Assembly (NCBI GenBank): GCA_964035575.1
Contig: OZ037927.1
Coordinates: 1,111,931-1,175,930, forward strand
From: Rhynchopus sp. YZ270_cl-10
Lineage: Eukaryota > Euglenozoa > Diplonemea > Diplonemida > Diplonemidae
Reading direction: 5' to 3'
Length of the DNA stretch: 64,000 nucleotides
Both the position numbers and the translations under genes were made by a program. Numbering within the stretch: position 1 is the stretch's first letter; every line of letters begins with the position of its first letter. Shown here piece by piece: positions 51,301 through 59,434 of the stretch. The notes beneath the pieces were generated by a model. It did not search any database. It was not told the DNA's origin and saw only the letters and a program-made list of their open reading frames with translations.

Positions 51301-53894
51301 ACACAGGGGACATCCAGGACCGTGCTCGGCTGAATTCCCTTCAGCTGCCCTTGGCGGGGGCGTGGATTACCGCATTACCCACCCCAGAAAACGTCATCAA
51401 CCCGGAAGAGTTTCGAGCAGTGGTCCGTCTCAGACTGGGTCTTGCGGTACACAGGGACAAGGCACTATGCGAACAATGTGGTCGGCCCATGGATGAGTTC
51501 GGGATACACGCCCTCAACTGCAGCCATGGGGGTTGCACGATTCGCAGGCATGACCGGCTACGCGATCTGGTGGGCATGCTGGGTTCGAAGGCGGGCCTCG
51601 CTCCGTCCCTGGAGCCTAAGCACATCGTCCTCGGAGGGACCAAACCGGCAGACATCTTCTTCTCCATCGGAGTCGGTGATGGCAAGCCTCGAGCGGTGGA
51701 CTGCGTGGCGAATCCCCTCGCCAAGTCGCATGTCCAAGGGGCGGCCCGGGCGGTGGGACACGCCGCGGTCACACATCAGACGGCGAAACGGGGCAAGCAC
51801 GGCGAAGCCTGCAGGAAAGCTCATATTTCCTTCACAGCCTTTGCAGCCGAGGTCCTTGGGGGGCTAGGTCCGGAGGCAGACACGCTGTGGCGCCATCTGA
51901 ACAAGATGGCTGCGGAGCGAGCGGACGGGGATAAAGTTCTGGCATCGGTCAAGTGGAACGAACGTCTGGCCGTGTGTGTCCAGCGGGAGGTGGGCGCCAC
52001 ATTGCTGAAGAGAGGCGCCCTGTGCTTCAGCCTTGCGGTCACGCGCACAGCAGTGCCAGCGAAAGCAGTGTCCCTCGACAAAAGCTACTACGTCTCGCCA
52101 GACCCTCCCGATGACCGTTTCCCTTCGTACGTGGATGACCATCTGTACCGCTTGTCTGAGAACGACTGTGAAGTTGAAGAGGAACCTGTCGCTCCCGTCG
52201 CCCCTGATCCCCTTTATGACGTCGACGAAGCCACGGCAGCGATGGAGGCATGGCTGAGCCGACAAGCGGGCAAGGAATCCACCCATCCGTCCACCCTTGA
52301 AGTACCCTCCACTCCCTGCGAAGACCCTGCAACAGCATTCAAGGCGCTGGAGACATGTGACCCCCCGCCGGCCCTGCCGCTACAGCTGTCCTCCCTCGGG
52401 TGCTCCGTTCCCGCGGACTTCCGCTACACAGTGGGCGACTGTTGCTTCGATGCCGTGGCGTACCAGTGCGGGAGGAGTGCGGGGTCCCTGAGACAGGCGG
52501 CGATTGCACAGGTGGTCCAAGACGAGGACTTAGCGGCTCGCGCTGAACCAAGTGTCGGAGTATGGGCGCGACAGATGAGCATCGCTGGGTGTGCGCGTCC
52601 TGACACTTGGGCTGACATGGTGACGGTTAGCGGCCTGGCCCGAGCTCTGCATTCCCTGGTGGTGGTGTTCATTGGTGGCCATCGACCGTCGGTCTTCACC
52701 CCCTCAGGCGAAGTGGGATACCGTCAGGTGCTCGCACTAGCCCACGATGGCCGCACCGCAGGTCACTTCACGCCGGTCAATATCCCCGAGAAGCTGACGC
52801 AGTTCCTCCTCATGCATGAACCGACCCCGCGCCTGCCGCCTCTCACTTGTGTGTCACGCGAGGGGCTTCTGGACTGCCCCCTGGAAGACTCACGGGCGGA
52901 TTTCGGGAAATGCGAGCTGTGCTCGGCTGCGGTCCTCGGTCGTGAACGTCATTGGGAGTGTCGGGAGTGCTCAGTTTGGGTGTGTGTGCCGTGTCGTTCC
53001 CTCCCCTCAACCTGCCCGCGGGCCCTGCCAGTGTCCAGCAAGCCATGCGCGGCGAGGATCATTGCGCGCGCGCACGAGATGATTGACCCCAAGAGCATTA
53101 ACTTGGTGAAGGTACAGCGTGAAGCTCGCGTGACCAGCCAAGTGGAGACTGCAAAGGCGCGGAGGGCACAGACGCAACGCAACATGAGACAGGCATCATC
53201 AGACGTCCAGGGACAAGAGAGCGGCTACTCCACCACACATTCAGCCCTCCCTACTCCGGTCGCGTCCTCGGTGCCCCCTGTCGCACAAGCAGTTGCCCGT
53301 CCCGGCGCCTCTGCGCAGACACACCCTGGTTCGGACGGGGCAACACAACCTCAGACCGGTACGGAGAGTGGCTTCTCAAACACCCACTCAGCCCTCCCCG
53401 TATCTTCTTCCTCTGAGGCAGTTCCCTCTTCCGTCCACCCGAGAGAGCAGCCGCCCGCCGCATCGCAGGGCAGCGAGTTCTCTATGGACCTCATCGACGA
53501 ATCAGAACTCGCGGTCCCCATGTCTGACGCCACTTCGGCCCCCAGCACGTACACGCAATCGGAGAGTGGCTCTCAACCCGCACCTACAGCCCTCCCGACC
53601 AACGTGCCGTTCTATGCCGGTATGGCGCCCTGCCCAGGATTCAACAACATGGGGTGTCCAGCGACCGCCGAGGCGTGGAAGGACACGTTCTACCCGAACA
53701 CGCTTCAGCACCAGTCGTTGGCAGCGGGAGGGGATTGGCAGTCGGTGGATGACGCCCTCACCTGCCTCTACCTGTGGAAAGAAGCGAAGAAGCCGTCGAT
53801 GAGCTCCGACGAGGTGGAAGAGGCTTACACCCTCTACAACCGTCTGCGGGGCCTAAAGCGGAGCAGGAACTCGCGGCCGTCCCAGAGCACTTGA
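48387..53894 (+). CDS. LINE polyprotein: OTU-like / zinc fingers / RT / RLE endonuclease / OTU-like / zinc finger
   Basis: 1835 residues from ATG 48387 (the frame is open further upstream to 46995, but that part looks like leader). Domains by position: OTU-like protease 48430-48865 (SDNCLFVSL with Asp-Asn-Cys, then GNHFDAVY with His); C2H2-type finger CPLPHC...HRKLRDHLQEH (49010-49098); CVRCGD...CFSC knuckle (49157-49216); reverse transcriptase 49790-50700 (GTAAGPSGLRADHLK, LKIDFSNAFNTV, QGDPLGPLLFSL, catalytic WYLDDGT at 50502-50523); C-X2-C...H-X4-C finger (CEQCGRP...HALNC, 51467-51521) followed by the restriction-like endonuclease (KPADIFF, AVDCVAN, downstream Lys/His; 51540-51880). A second OTU-like domain is 52400-52790 (VGDCCFDAVAYQC, GHFTPVN) with a Cys-rich finger at 52912-53000. 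The Ser/Pro tail has the motif SG(Y/F)S(T/N)THSALP twice and ends in a folded-looking 85-residue block. Confidence 0.85.
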   Translation: MRGGNEQDAQVDAERERVDAFLSSISQGAAVRVPNSESDNCLFVSLFQAQTRNRPPPTAAECTELRELFADRAVETRAQGEVMLGGQKQLDAYVAGLRGDAWGDHFAIHLAANVWRENILVVQCGENPVVRIRATRLSTKEVARTRVITRVGNHFDAVYADNDAIELLTAGAPYSLLNPDTIAAHPLAAITADSTASCSLDPPAQGYYCPLPHCSGSKIHRSAEFKHRKLRDHLQEHAQQGDILPAADLRRLKFTQCVRCGDVLPIKAKDGTCFSCRGATAPSAVPPIRKRSQQEVDDDRLLPSAHDIAVSRSRVMEFIPDYMLRAVTEAVNIALLDIAANAKDLSAWNRFGMLWKTLLRTRRSGKTKKKRMREKRIEDLERWEKGELSALWRDAQAQVPGRRAEQEAPIFEDLERACVAEARKGRPAAAFSRLSSSGLAPDSEATLQALRAKHPPPPSKVELGPALVKPATPDDLTPAQVLALVKRMPRGTAAGPSGLRADHLKQMLNESDVNILPALTHVLNAVRAARVPDEVTPFLAGARLMALPKGANDVRPIAVGETLRRLAAKSYAADVKKQAKDILLPGKQVGVGVEGGIEAATETVRDFAFRHIGQDKVVLKIDFSNAFNTVCRNTLLNQTRAHLPKLSRFVEWCYVYPSSLVYGEVVVQSQSGVQQGDPLGPLLFSLVVKGLTETVRDLPGVDLSVWYLDDGTLMGSPAAVAKAFEVLKSESLKLGLSVNSSKCELIPLGGEKNHTDAVLQDAGFAVADLKVLREGFSFLGAPIGTNEYCDEFMESTMLEFSKKLRLLGKLGDAQVALSLLRHCEGFCKTVFYMRALRHQGDHKWLDKYDKEVDRVLAQILSSPGSDPDALMPDAARVQAALPVRIGGLGVRRAYDHWTAAAMGAASGTFDLCKHLDKHYRWDAGGWSHTATRYNELVDADARVNPEEQPQQILKQRDLSAPIITRQVSELRDTGDIQDRARLNSLQLPLAGAWITALPTPENVINPEEFRAVVRLRLGLAVHRDKALCEQCGRPMDEFGIHALNCSHGGCTIRRHDRLRDLVGMLGSKAGLAPSLEPKHIVLGGTKPADIFFSIGVGDGKPRAVDCVANPLAKSHVQGAARAVGHAAVTHQTAKRGKHGEACRKAHISFTAFAAEVLGGLGPEADTLWRHLNKMAAERADGDKVLASVKWNERLAVCVQREVGATLLKRGALCFSLAVTRTAVPAKAVSLDKSYYVSPDPPDDRFPSYVDDHLYRLSENDCEVEEEPVAPVAPDPLYDVDEATAAMEAWLSRQAGKESTHPSTLEVPSTPCEDPATAFKALETCDPPPALPLQLSSLGCSVPADFRYTVGDCCFDAVAYQCGRSAGSLRQAAIAQVVQDEDLAARAEPSVGVWARQMSIAGCARPDTWADMVTVSGLARALHSLVVVFIGGHRPSVFTPSGEVGYRQVLALAHDGRTAGHFTPVNIPEKLTQFLLMHEPTPRLPPLTCVSREGLLDCPLEDSRADFGKCELCSAAVLGRERHWECRECSVWVCVPCRSLPSTCPRALPVSSKPCAARIIARAHEMIDPKSINLVKVQREARVTSQVETAKARRAQTQRNMRQASSDVQGQESGYSTTHSALPTPVASSVPPVAQAVARPGASAQTHPGSDGATQPQTGTESGFSNTHSALPVSSSSEAVPSSVHPREQPPAASQGSEFSMDLIDESELAVPMSDATSAPSTYTQSESGSQPAPTALPTNVPFYAGMAPCPGFNNMGCPATAEAWKDTFYPNTLQHQSLAAGGDWQSVDDALTCLYLWKEAKKPSMSSDEVEEAYTLYNRLRGLKRSRNSRPSQST

Positions 53895-55699
53895 GTTTTT
53901 CTTTTTCATTCTTTACTTTTGTTTGGCTTTTAGCCTCCCCCCTCCCCCTTTGCCTATTGGTTTTATTTTATTTTATTTTTAGAATTAGAGTGTACAGCTA
54001 GGTAGGACCAGACGTCGTTAACAGCTATGAACCAAAGAGGTTCTCAGTGTCGTCGGCCAAGCCCCTTCACCAAAAAAGACTACAACAAGAAAACAAACAC
54101 ACAGAAAAAAAAGTAAAAGAATGCCCTTCCTCAGTCCGGAAGTATCACCTCAACCGGTCACACCTGCCGTAAAATAGAGAGAGGTTACAGAATACATAAA
54201 ATGGCCCAAAGAATCCAAAAAACCTCAGAAATACATGTTCGTGAAAAACATTTGCAAGTCAAAATTCAACCACAATACGGTCATTTTGTGCATACCCTGT
54301 GACTGTAGTGGCTAGAGAACACGCATGCAGACCTGTTCCTTGCAATTTCCAGTGTTGTGTTTATCAATGCATGCATCCAGAGGACCTTTGGTTTACGTAA
54401 TCGTAGGCACTCCTGAGCAATGAAGTCGGTTTTTGACCCAAAATCGGGGTGTGTGGGCCCTAATTTGCTCCAAATTTGGCCGAAAATTGGGATTTTTCTG
54501 AAAATTTCATTGTGCTCAGCAAAAATCCTTGCTTTTTTGAAGAATTTTCCAAAAAATATGCTATACCCCCTATGACTGGACCCAACTCCCCTCACCCCTT
54601 TTTTTTTTCACCCAAAAGGGCCGGAAATTTTACACACTAATACACAAACTTACGGACCCCCCTACCTTTTAGGGGGGTGGGTTTACGGACGGTCCCATAT
54701 AGAGGAATTCCTCTGTAAAAGGGGCACCATAAGGCACTTCCTAGTAGGGACCTTCCGCCTAAGAACTGCCCAAAAAATAATAGACATCAACAGATGCATA
54801 AAAAAAATCGTCCGACCCCGGAATTGAAAGATTTCGTACCCGATCTTCCAAAAAAAGAGAAAAAATATTTTTTTTGGGGACCTGGGGCCCTGTTAAAATT
54901 ATGTGGCCACGGACGACATCGTTTCCGGAAATATAAAGTATTTTTTTGTTGTCGAAAATGCGCTAGTCTGCATATCCGAGCTCGGCGCCAAGCATGTTCC
55001 CAGATCACGTGATTTTGACCAAAATTTTGGGGTCCAGATCACGAAAAAAAAAAGGGGTATGGGGTGCGTTTTTGGGCGTTTTTGTCGATCGCATCGTCCG
55101 ATTCGGTGCGATTGCAGAAAGTGATGGGGTCATTTTGGAAAAATGGACAAAATTTTATTGACTTAAATTTTTTCAAAATATGAACCCATACTCGTAAACA
55201 AGGGTCATTTTCAGGTTTGAAAACCCAACTTCAGATGAAATTGTGGTGTTTTGAGTGGGAACACAGTAGCGCCGCAGGCGCACGGTACCCAACTTTTGTC
55301 TTTTTTCTTTTTCCCTTTTCTCTGCTTTCTTTTGATTGTGCGAGCCGATTGCTCTCCACGGTGGGGTCGCATGTGTGTGCAAAAACACTCTGAAGTACCC
55401 TTACTATGAAATATGAGATTCTCTGGTTTTAGTAAGGAGAAACCCAAGCAAAATCGTCAAAAATCTACGGTAGTCGGTAGGCGCGTAGCGCGACCCCCGT
55501 GCGCACCCCACTTTTTTTTTTTTTTGTTTTTCCCGGAAAAGTACCGCAATTGACGGATCGCGATCCGTGCGAACCGTGGTGGTGACTCATCTGAAAAAAT
55601 ATTGAGTAGAACAGCTGCAGATCGTGTGCGAGCACTTTTTTTTTTTTTTTTTTTTTTTTTTTTCCCAAAACCACCTGATTTTGCCCCCAAAAAAAAATC
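53895..55699. other. Spacer downstream of the LINE, with an inverted copy of the 31-kb repeat
   Basis: No gene. 54040-54075 (CTCAGTGTCGTCGGCCAAGC) resembles 14745-14775 in the hAT-like element. 54650-54690 repeats the end of the 45163 element. About 54955-55510 is the reverse complement of 31100-31590 inside the 30971-32122 element (shared TTTTTGTCGATCGCATCGTC-type, CACTTTCTGCAAT and CACCGTGGAGAGCAAT words). Confidence 0.5.
54955..55510 (-). repeat. Inverted partial copy of the 30971-32122 element
   Basis: Runs in reverse through the CTACGGTAGTCGGTAG, GGTGGGGTCGCATGTGTG, GCGCCGCAGGCGCACGGTAC, GACCCCATCACTTTCTGC (as complement) and TTCCCAGATCACG blocks. Overall identity looks high, with short indels. 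Confidence 0.65.
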
Positions 55700-55702
55700 G
55701 GC

Positions 55703-55787
55703 TTTTGGCCCTATCCGGTCTATCCTTGCCCTATCCGGCCATATCCGGGCCTATCCTGACCTATCCGCGCCTATCCGCGGGGTCGAA
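55703..55787. repeat. CCTATCCGG degenerate repeat block before the first 7-bp array
   Basis: About nine words of the type CCTATCCGG/CCATATCCGGG end in CGCGCCTATCCGCGGGGT. The same block, including CGGCCATATCCGGGCC, lies after the second 7-bp array (57742-57830). Confidence 0.8.
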
Positions 55788-55809
55788 AAATCAGAAAAAA
55801 ACTATTTTT

Positions 55810-56248
55810 GTACTGTGTACTGTGTACTGTGTACTGTGTACTGTGTACTGTGTACTGTGTACTGTGTACTGTGTACTGTGTACTGTGTACTGTGTACTGT
55901 GTACTGTGTACTGTGTACTGTGTACTGTGTACTGTGTACTGTGTACTGTGTACTGTGTACTGTGTACTGTGTACTGTGTACTGTGTACTGTGTACTGTGT
56001 ACTGTGTACTGTGTACTGTGTACTGTGTACTGTGTACTGTGTACTGTGTACTGTGTACTGTGTACTGTGTACTGTGTACTGTGTACTGTGTACTGTGTAC
56101 TGTGTACTGTGTACTGTGTACTGTGTACTGTGTACTGTGTACTGTGTACTGTGTACTGTGTACTGTGTACTGTGTACTGTGTACTGTGTACTGTGTACTG
56201 TGTACTGTGTACTGTGTACTGTGTACTGTGTACTGTGTACTGTGTACT
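55810..56248. repeat. 7-bp satellite (GTACTGT)n, about 63 copies
   Basis: Uninterrupted GTACTGT repeats over 439 bp. Every frame through it is open on both strands, which explains the long spurious reading frames here. Confidence 0.95.
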
Positions 56249-56402
56249 CCTTGTAGGGTTTTGTTGCCTTTTGGCACATGAATTTTGCGCCCAGTGTTGT
56301 GTTCACTGCTCTGAAGGTGCTGGCTCTCATCTACCGATGCATGGGTAAGTGACACAGCGTCTGACCCGCCATCTGTAATCTTCTGGTTTCAACACTGCCT
56401 TT

Positions 56403-56971
56403 CAGTTCCGCATGCTGCATTCGCAGCGTCCCGAGCGTCTCACAACCTCTTATTATTCTTTGCCTGAGAAGGATGTGTTTGGACTCACTCAAACCCCGTT
56501 CATCACTCTTGTGCCAAAGAAAACATCGGACAAACAGTACAAGTTCACGAGCAAAGGGGTGGACCCCTCCCTCTGCGCGTATCGCACTAACGTAGCGAAG
56601 AAGATCCAGAGGTGTGCAGAACGTGATGCGGTCTATTTTCCGACAAAAAAGACGAAGGATAGTGCGCGTGACCAGTCGTTCAATGGTGTGCTAATTTCGT
56701 CGCAAGATTTTGCACTGGAAGTTGAAGAACACTGCAAATGGTTCAACACAGATGAGGTTCGTCTCACAGTATTGATGTGCTCCACAACGGCAAGCCCTAT
56801 CAAATATGAGAAGAGTGCTGAATGACTCTGGGGGCATGCGGAGGACAAAAGATCATCTGCGGGGTGGAACAGCAGCCCGAAACTTCCACAGCCCAATCCG
56901 ACTTCCTCTTCCAACCCTTTGTCTTGGAGTTTGAGGCGAAGATTACTGCCGAGAATGAAACAGATCTCTAA
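56403..56971 (+). CDS. Unidentified coding-like segment between the two 7-bp arrays
   Basis: A possible 3' acceptor (CTGCCTTTCAG, to 56405) opens a frame of about 139 codons (to 56825) with balanced, protein-like composition (PERLTTSYYSLPEKDVFG, LVPKKTSDKQYKFTSK, FALEVEEHCKWFNTDEVRL). Its stop overlaps the start of a second short frame (56822-56971) that also looks coding (GGQKIICGVEQQPE, FLFQPFVLEFEAKITAE). Upstream, 56282-56343 ends in a good donor (CATGG/GTAAGT). No family is recognised. It could be a host gene fragment, a spliced gene or part of an unknown mobile element. The flanking satellites (55810-56248 and 56978-57714) come within 7-160 bases of it. Confidence 0.35.
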
Positions 56972-56977
56972 CGTAGC

Positions 56978-57714
56978 TACCCAGTACCCAGTACCCAGTA
57001 CCCAGTACCCAGTACCCAGTACCCAGTACCCAGTACCCAGTACCCAGTACCCAGTACCCAGTACCCAGTACCCAGTACCCAGTACCCAGTACCCAGTACC
57101 CAGTACCCAGTACCCAGTACCCAGTACCCAGTACCCAGTACCCAGTACCCAGTACCCAGTACCCAGTACCCAGTACCCAGTACCCAGTACCCAGTACCCA
57201 GTACCCAGTACCCAGTACCCAGTACCCAGTACCCAGTACCCAGTACCCAGTACCCAGTACCCAGTACCCAGTACCCAGTACCCAGTACCCAGTACCCAGT
57301 ACCCAGTACCCAGTACCCAGTACCCAGTACCCAGTACCCAGTACCCAGTACCCAGTACCCAGTACCCAGTACCCAGTACCCAGTACCCAGTACCCAGTAC
57401 CCAGTACCCAGTACCCAGTACCCAGTACCCAGTACCCAGTACCCAGTACCCAGTACCCAGTACCCAGTACCCAGTACCCAGTACCCAGTACCCAGTACCC
57501 AGTACCCAGTACCCAGTACCCAGTACCCAGTACCCAGTACCCAGTACCCAGTACCCAGTACCCAGTACCCAGTACCCAGTACCCAGTACCCAGTACCCAG
57601 TACCCAGTACCCAGTACCCAGTACCCAGTACCCAGTACCCAGTACCCAGTACCCAGTACCCAGTACCCAGTACCCAGTACCCAGTACCCAGTACCCAGTA
57701 CCCAGTACCCAGTA
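56978..57714. repeat. 7-bp satellite (TACCCAG)n, about 105 copies
   Basis: 737 bp, uninterrupted. The unit differs from the first 7-bp array at two to three positions and keeps the AGTAC core. It is followed after 30 bases by the CCTATCCGG block (57742-57830). Confidence 0.95.
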
Positions 57715-57741
57715 TGGGAAAAATACGTGGGGTTTGGCCTG

Positions 57742-57830
57742 TACGGTCCTATCCGGCCATATCCGGGCCTATCCGGACCTATCCGCGCCTATCCGGGACT
57801 ATCCGGACCTATCCGGGCCTATCCGCGGGG
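57742..57830. repeat. CCTATCCGG degenerate repeat block after the second 7-bp array
   Basis: About ten words, CCTATCCGG(A/G), with CGCGCC and GGGACT variants, ending CGGGCCTATCCGCGGGGT as at 55787. Confidence 0.8.
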
Positions 57831-59434
57831 TAAAAATCAGGTGGCAAAATTCCTGAAAACCAGATCATGATCACGATCTGGGAAAAAGCTTGCTCGGCGC
57901 TTTCAAATAAAAAAAAAATCGAAAAGATTAGTGGAGTAGAAGTTGTCTAGTATTTTTACCAATAACAGGGGTTTTGTATACGGTTTTTCATGGAATGGCT
58001 GATATATTTTTTTTTTTTGCTATTTTTATATCCGAGTGAAATGCAAAACGTATTTTTTTGTGCCCATTTCTTTTTCGTGTCGCAAAGCGAGAGGGGGTTT
58101 ACAATGATCCTTGCAACTTTAGTTACATGGTCACCAAGGCATTTTACAAGGCACTTTTTTTTCTTCTTTCGGGTGACTAAGCACGAAAGGCTTAGGTCTT
58201 ACCAACTTCTCCTTTTTTTTTTTTTTTTTTTTTGTTTCTTTTCTTTTCCTTTCCTTTTTTCTCCACGTAAGCATTACCACCGCATCCTCCTAAGGCACGA
58301 TGCTGGTCTGCTCCATCCTTTCGAGCGTTATGCACAACACCAAATGTCCATTGACGTGGTGCTTGTGGATACCACAGGAAGGGAGGTAAGGTGAAGTGGT
58401 AACTGTGTAACGTTTTTTTTTATAGTAAAACACACATGTGGAAGCGAACAACAAAACAACCTTTATTTTTTTTTACCCCTCCCGTTTTTAGTCTTTTGAG
58501 CAACAAAGCAAAGAGTAACGAGTCTCTCGAGCATTTTTTTTTTTCCCCTTCTCTATCTGCGCAACGTTCTTTCTCTAAAAAACTAGCGACTTTTTTGTTG
58601 TCTTTTATGGTGTGGCTCCAAACCCCCTAAGTACCACAAAAAAGAAAAGAAGTACAAAAAGTACACTTTATTTTTTGGGATGAGCGACACCATATAATCA
58701 ACAAATTTTTTTTTCCCTTCTCTAACTGCGCCCTATTTTTTCCCCCACCCAGATGCGTAAGTACGCGGCTTACGTTATCCTGGTAATGTGGGTGGTGATC
58801 ACCCCTCAGTGCGGACGTCCGTAGAGGCGTCTACACATTTCAAACTTCTGTTTTATTTCCGAGTGCGTGCAGTCCTTATAGTTTTTGATGGCAGCGAAGG
58901 TGGCATGCCCACAAGAGAAGAGGTTTTTTTCTTCACAACTTTGCCGCCCTGTCGGGATATCAGGGGTTTCCTTTTTAAGGATATGTGCACAAGAGGCACA
59001 TTCCTTTTACAAGTGTTTTTATTCGTCTTCCCTTTAGCTCTGGGTGCCTGCGTCCGTCGGGGGCCCTCTATTATATTCTTCTATCTCTCCAGTTCAGGTT
59101 CCTTGATATATTAGGTTATCTCGGTGTTCCTTGAAACGGTCCCAAACCAACGACAAAAGCAAACCAAATAAACGTAGAAAAAAAAAAGAATATTGTGGCA
59201 CATAGTATCACAGTGTCTTTCGAACAGAATGAACCCCTCCGACCCCCCTCTTGTTGAAATACATTGCTTTACTCATATTTGCCACCTCCTTACACCGGTA
59301 GTCTGTGCACGTGACCAGGGCAAGGCGTGGTATTTTTTCTTGAGTCTTCGAGATTCGTTTTTGGTCATTTCGCCCATTTTGCTGTTTGTAGCATTCTGCA
59401 CCCACCACCCCATCACCTCTAGGAGTGAGTGGTC
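57831..59434. other. Spacer before MLH1, with possible small exons
   Basis: Repeat material shared with 44620-44970 (57880-58010), an SR4 copy (58166-58205) and long T-runs. Two short coding-like stretches with splice signals are listed separately (58272-58385, 58753-58782). From 58800 to 59430 there is only an SR2-like relic (about 58797-58860) and, before MLH1, a pyrimidine-rich stretch ending CCTCTAG (59416-59422). Confidence 0.45.
58272..58782 (+). CDS. Two possible small exons of an unidentified gene
   Basis: 58272-58385 is 114 nt between CACGTAAG and GTAAGG and reads in one open frame of 38 codons (LLRHDAGLLHPFERYAQHQ, SIDVVLVDTTGRE). 58753-58782, between CCCACCCAG and GTAATG, reads MRKYAAYVIL. 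Both are phase 0 and join in frame. Flanking exons were not found, and it is unclear whether they belong with the segment at 56403-56971. Product unknown. Confidence 0.25.

Larger units (their letters stand above)
46900..54000 (+). mobile_element. LINE (non-LTR retrotransposon) with restriction-like endonuclease and two OTU-like domains
   Basis: One copy, apparently whole. The 5' part (46900-48380) is open in the frame of the main ORF but looks like leader sequence: it contains an SR3 tail (47247-47285), a pyrimidine-AG acceptor-like site (47335-47351) and a CAG/CAA tract (47500-47945). The main ORF ends at 53894. About 100 bases of T-rich sequence follow. The 3' end is uncertain, with no poly(A) seen and no target duplication fixed. 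RT type, endonuclease type and protease domains recall the old RLE-bearing LINE groups (NeSL, Dualen/RandI, Utopia); the exact clade is not determined. Confidence 0.8.

Noticed and set aside
48387-53894. Reverse transcriptase as part of an LTR or virus-derived element
   Set aside because: No LTRs, integrase, RNase H or capsid region; the RT blocks and PD-(D/E)XK-like endonuclease are of LINE type.
56978-57714. Interstitial telomere repeat
   Set aside because: TACCCAG does not fit TTAGGG- or TTTAGGG-type telomere units and lies between ordinary sequences.
55602-57833. Long frames reading as tandem 7-residue repeats
   Set aside because: Artefacts of 7-bp arrays; the period of 7 codons simply reflects the unit.
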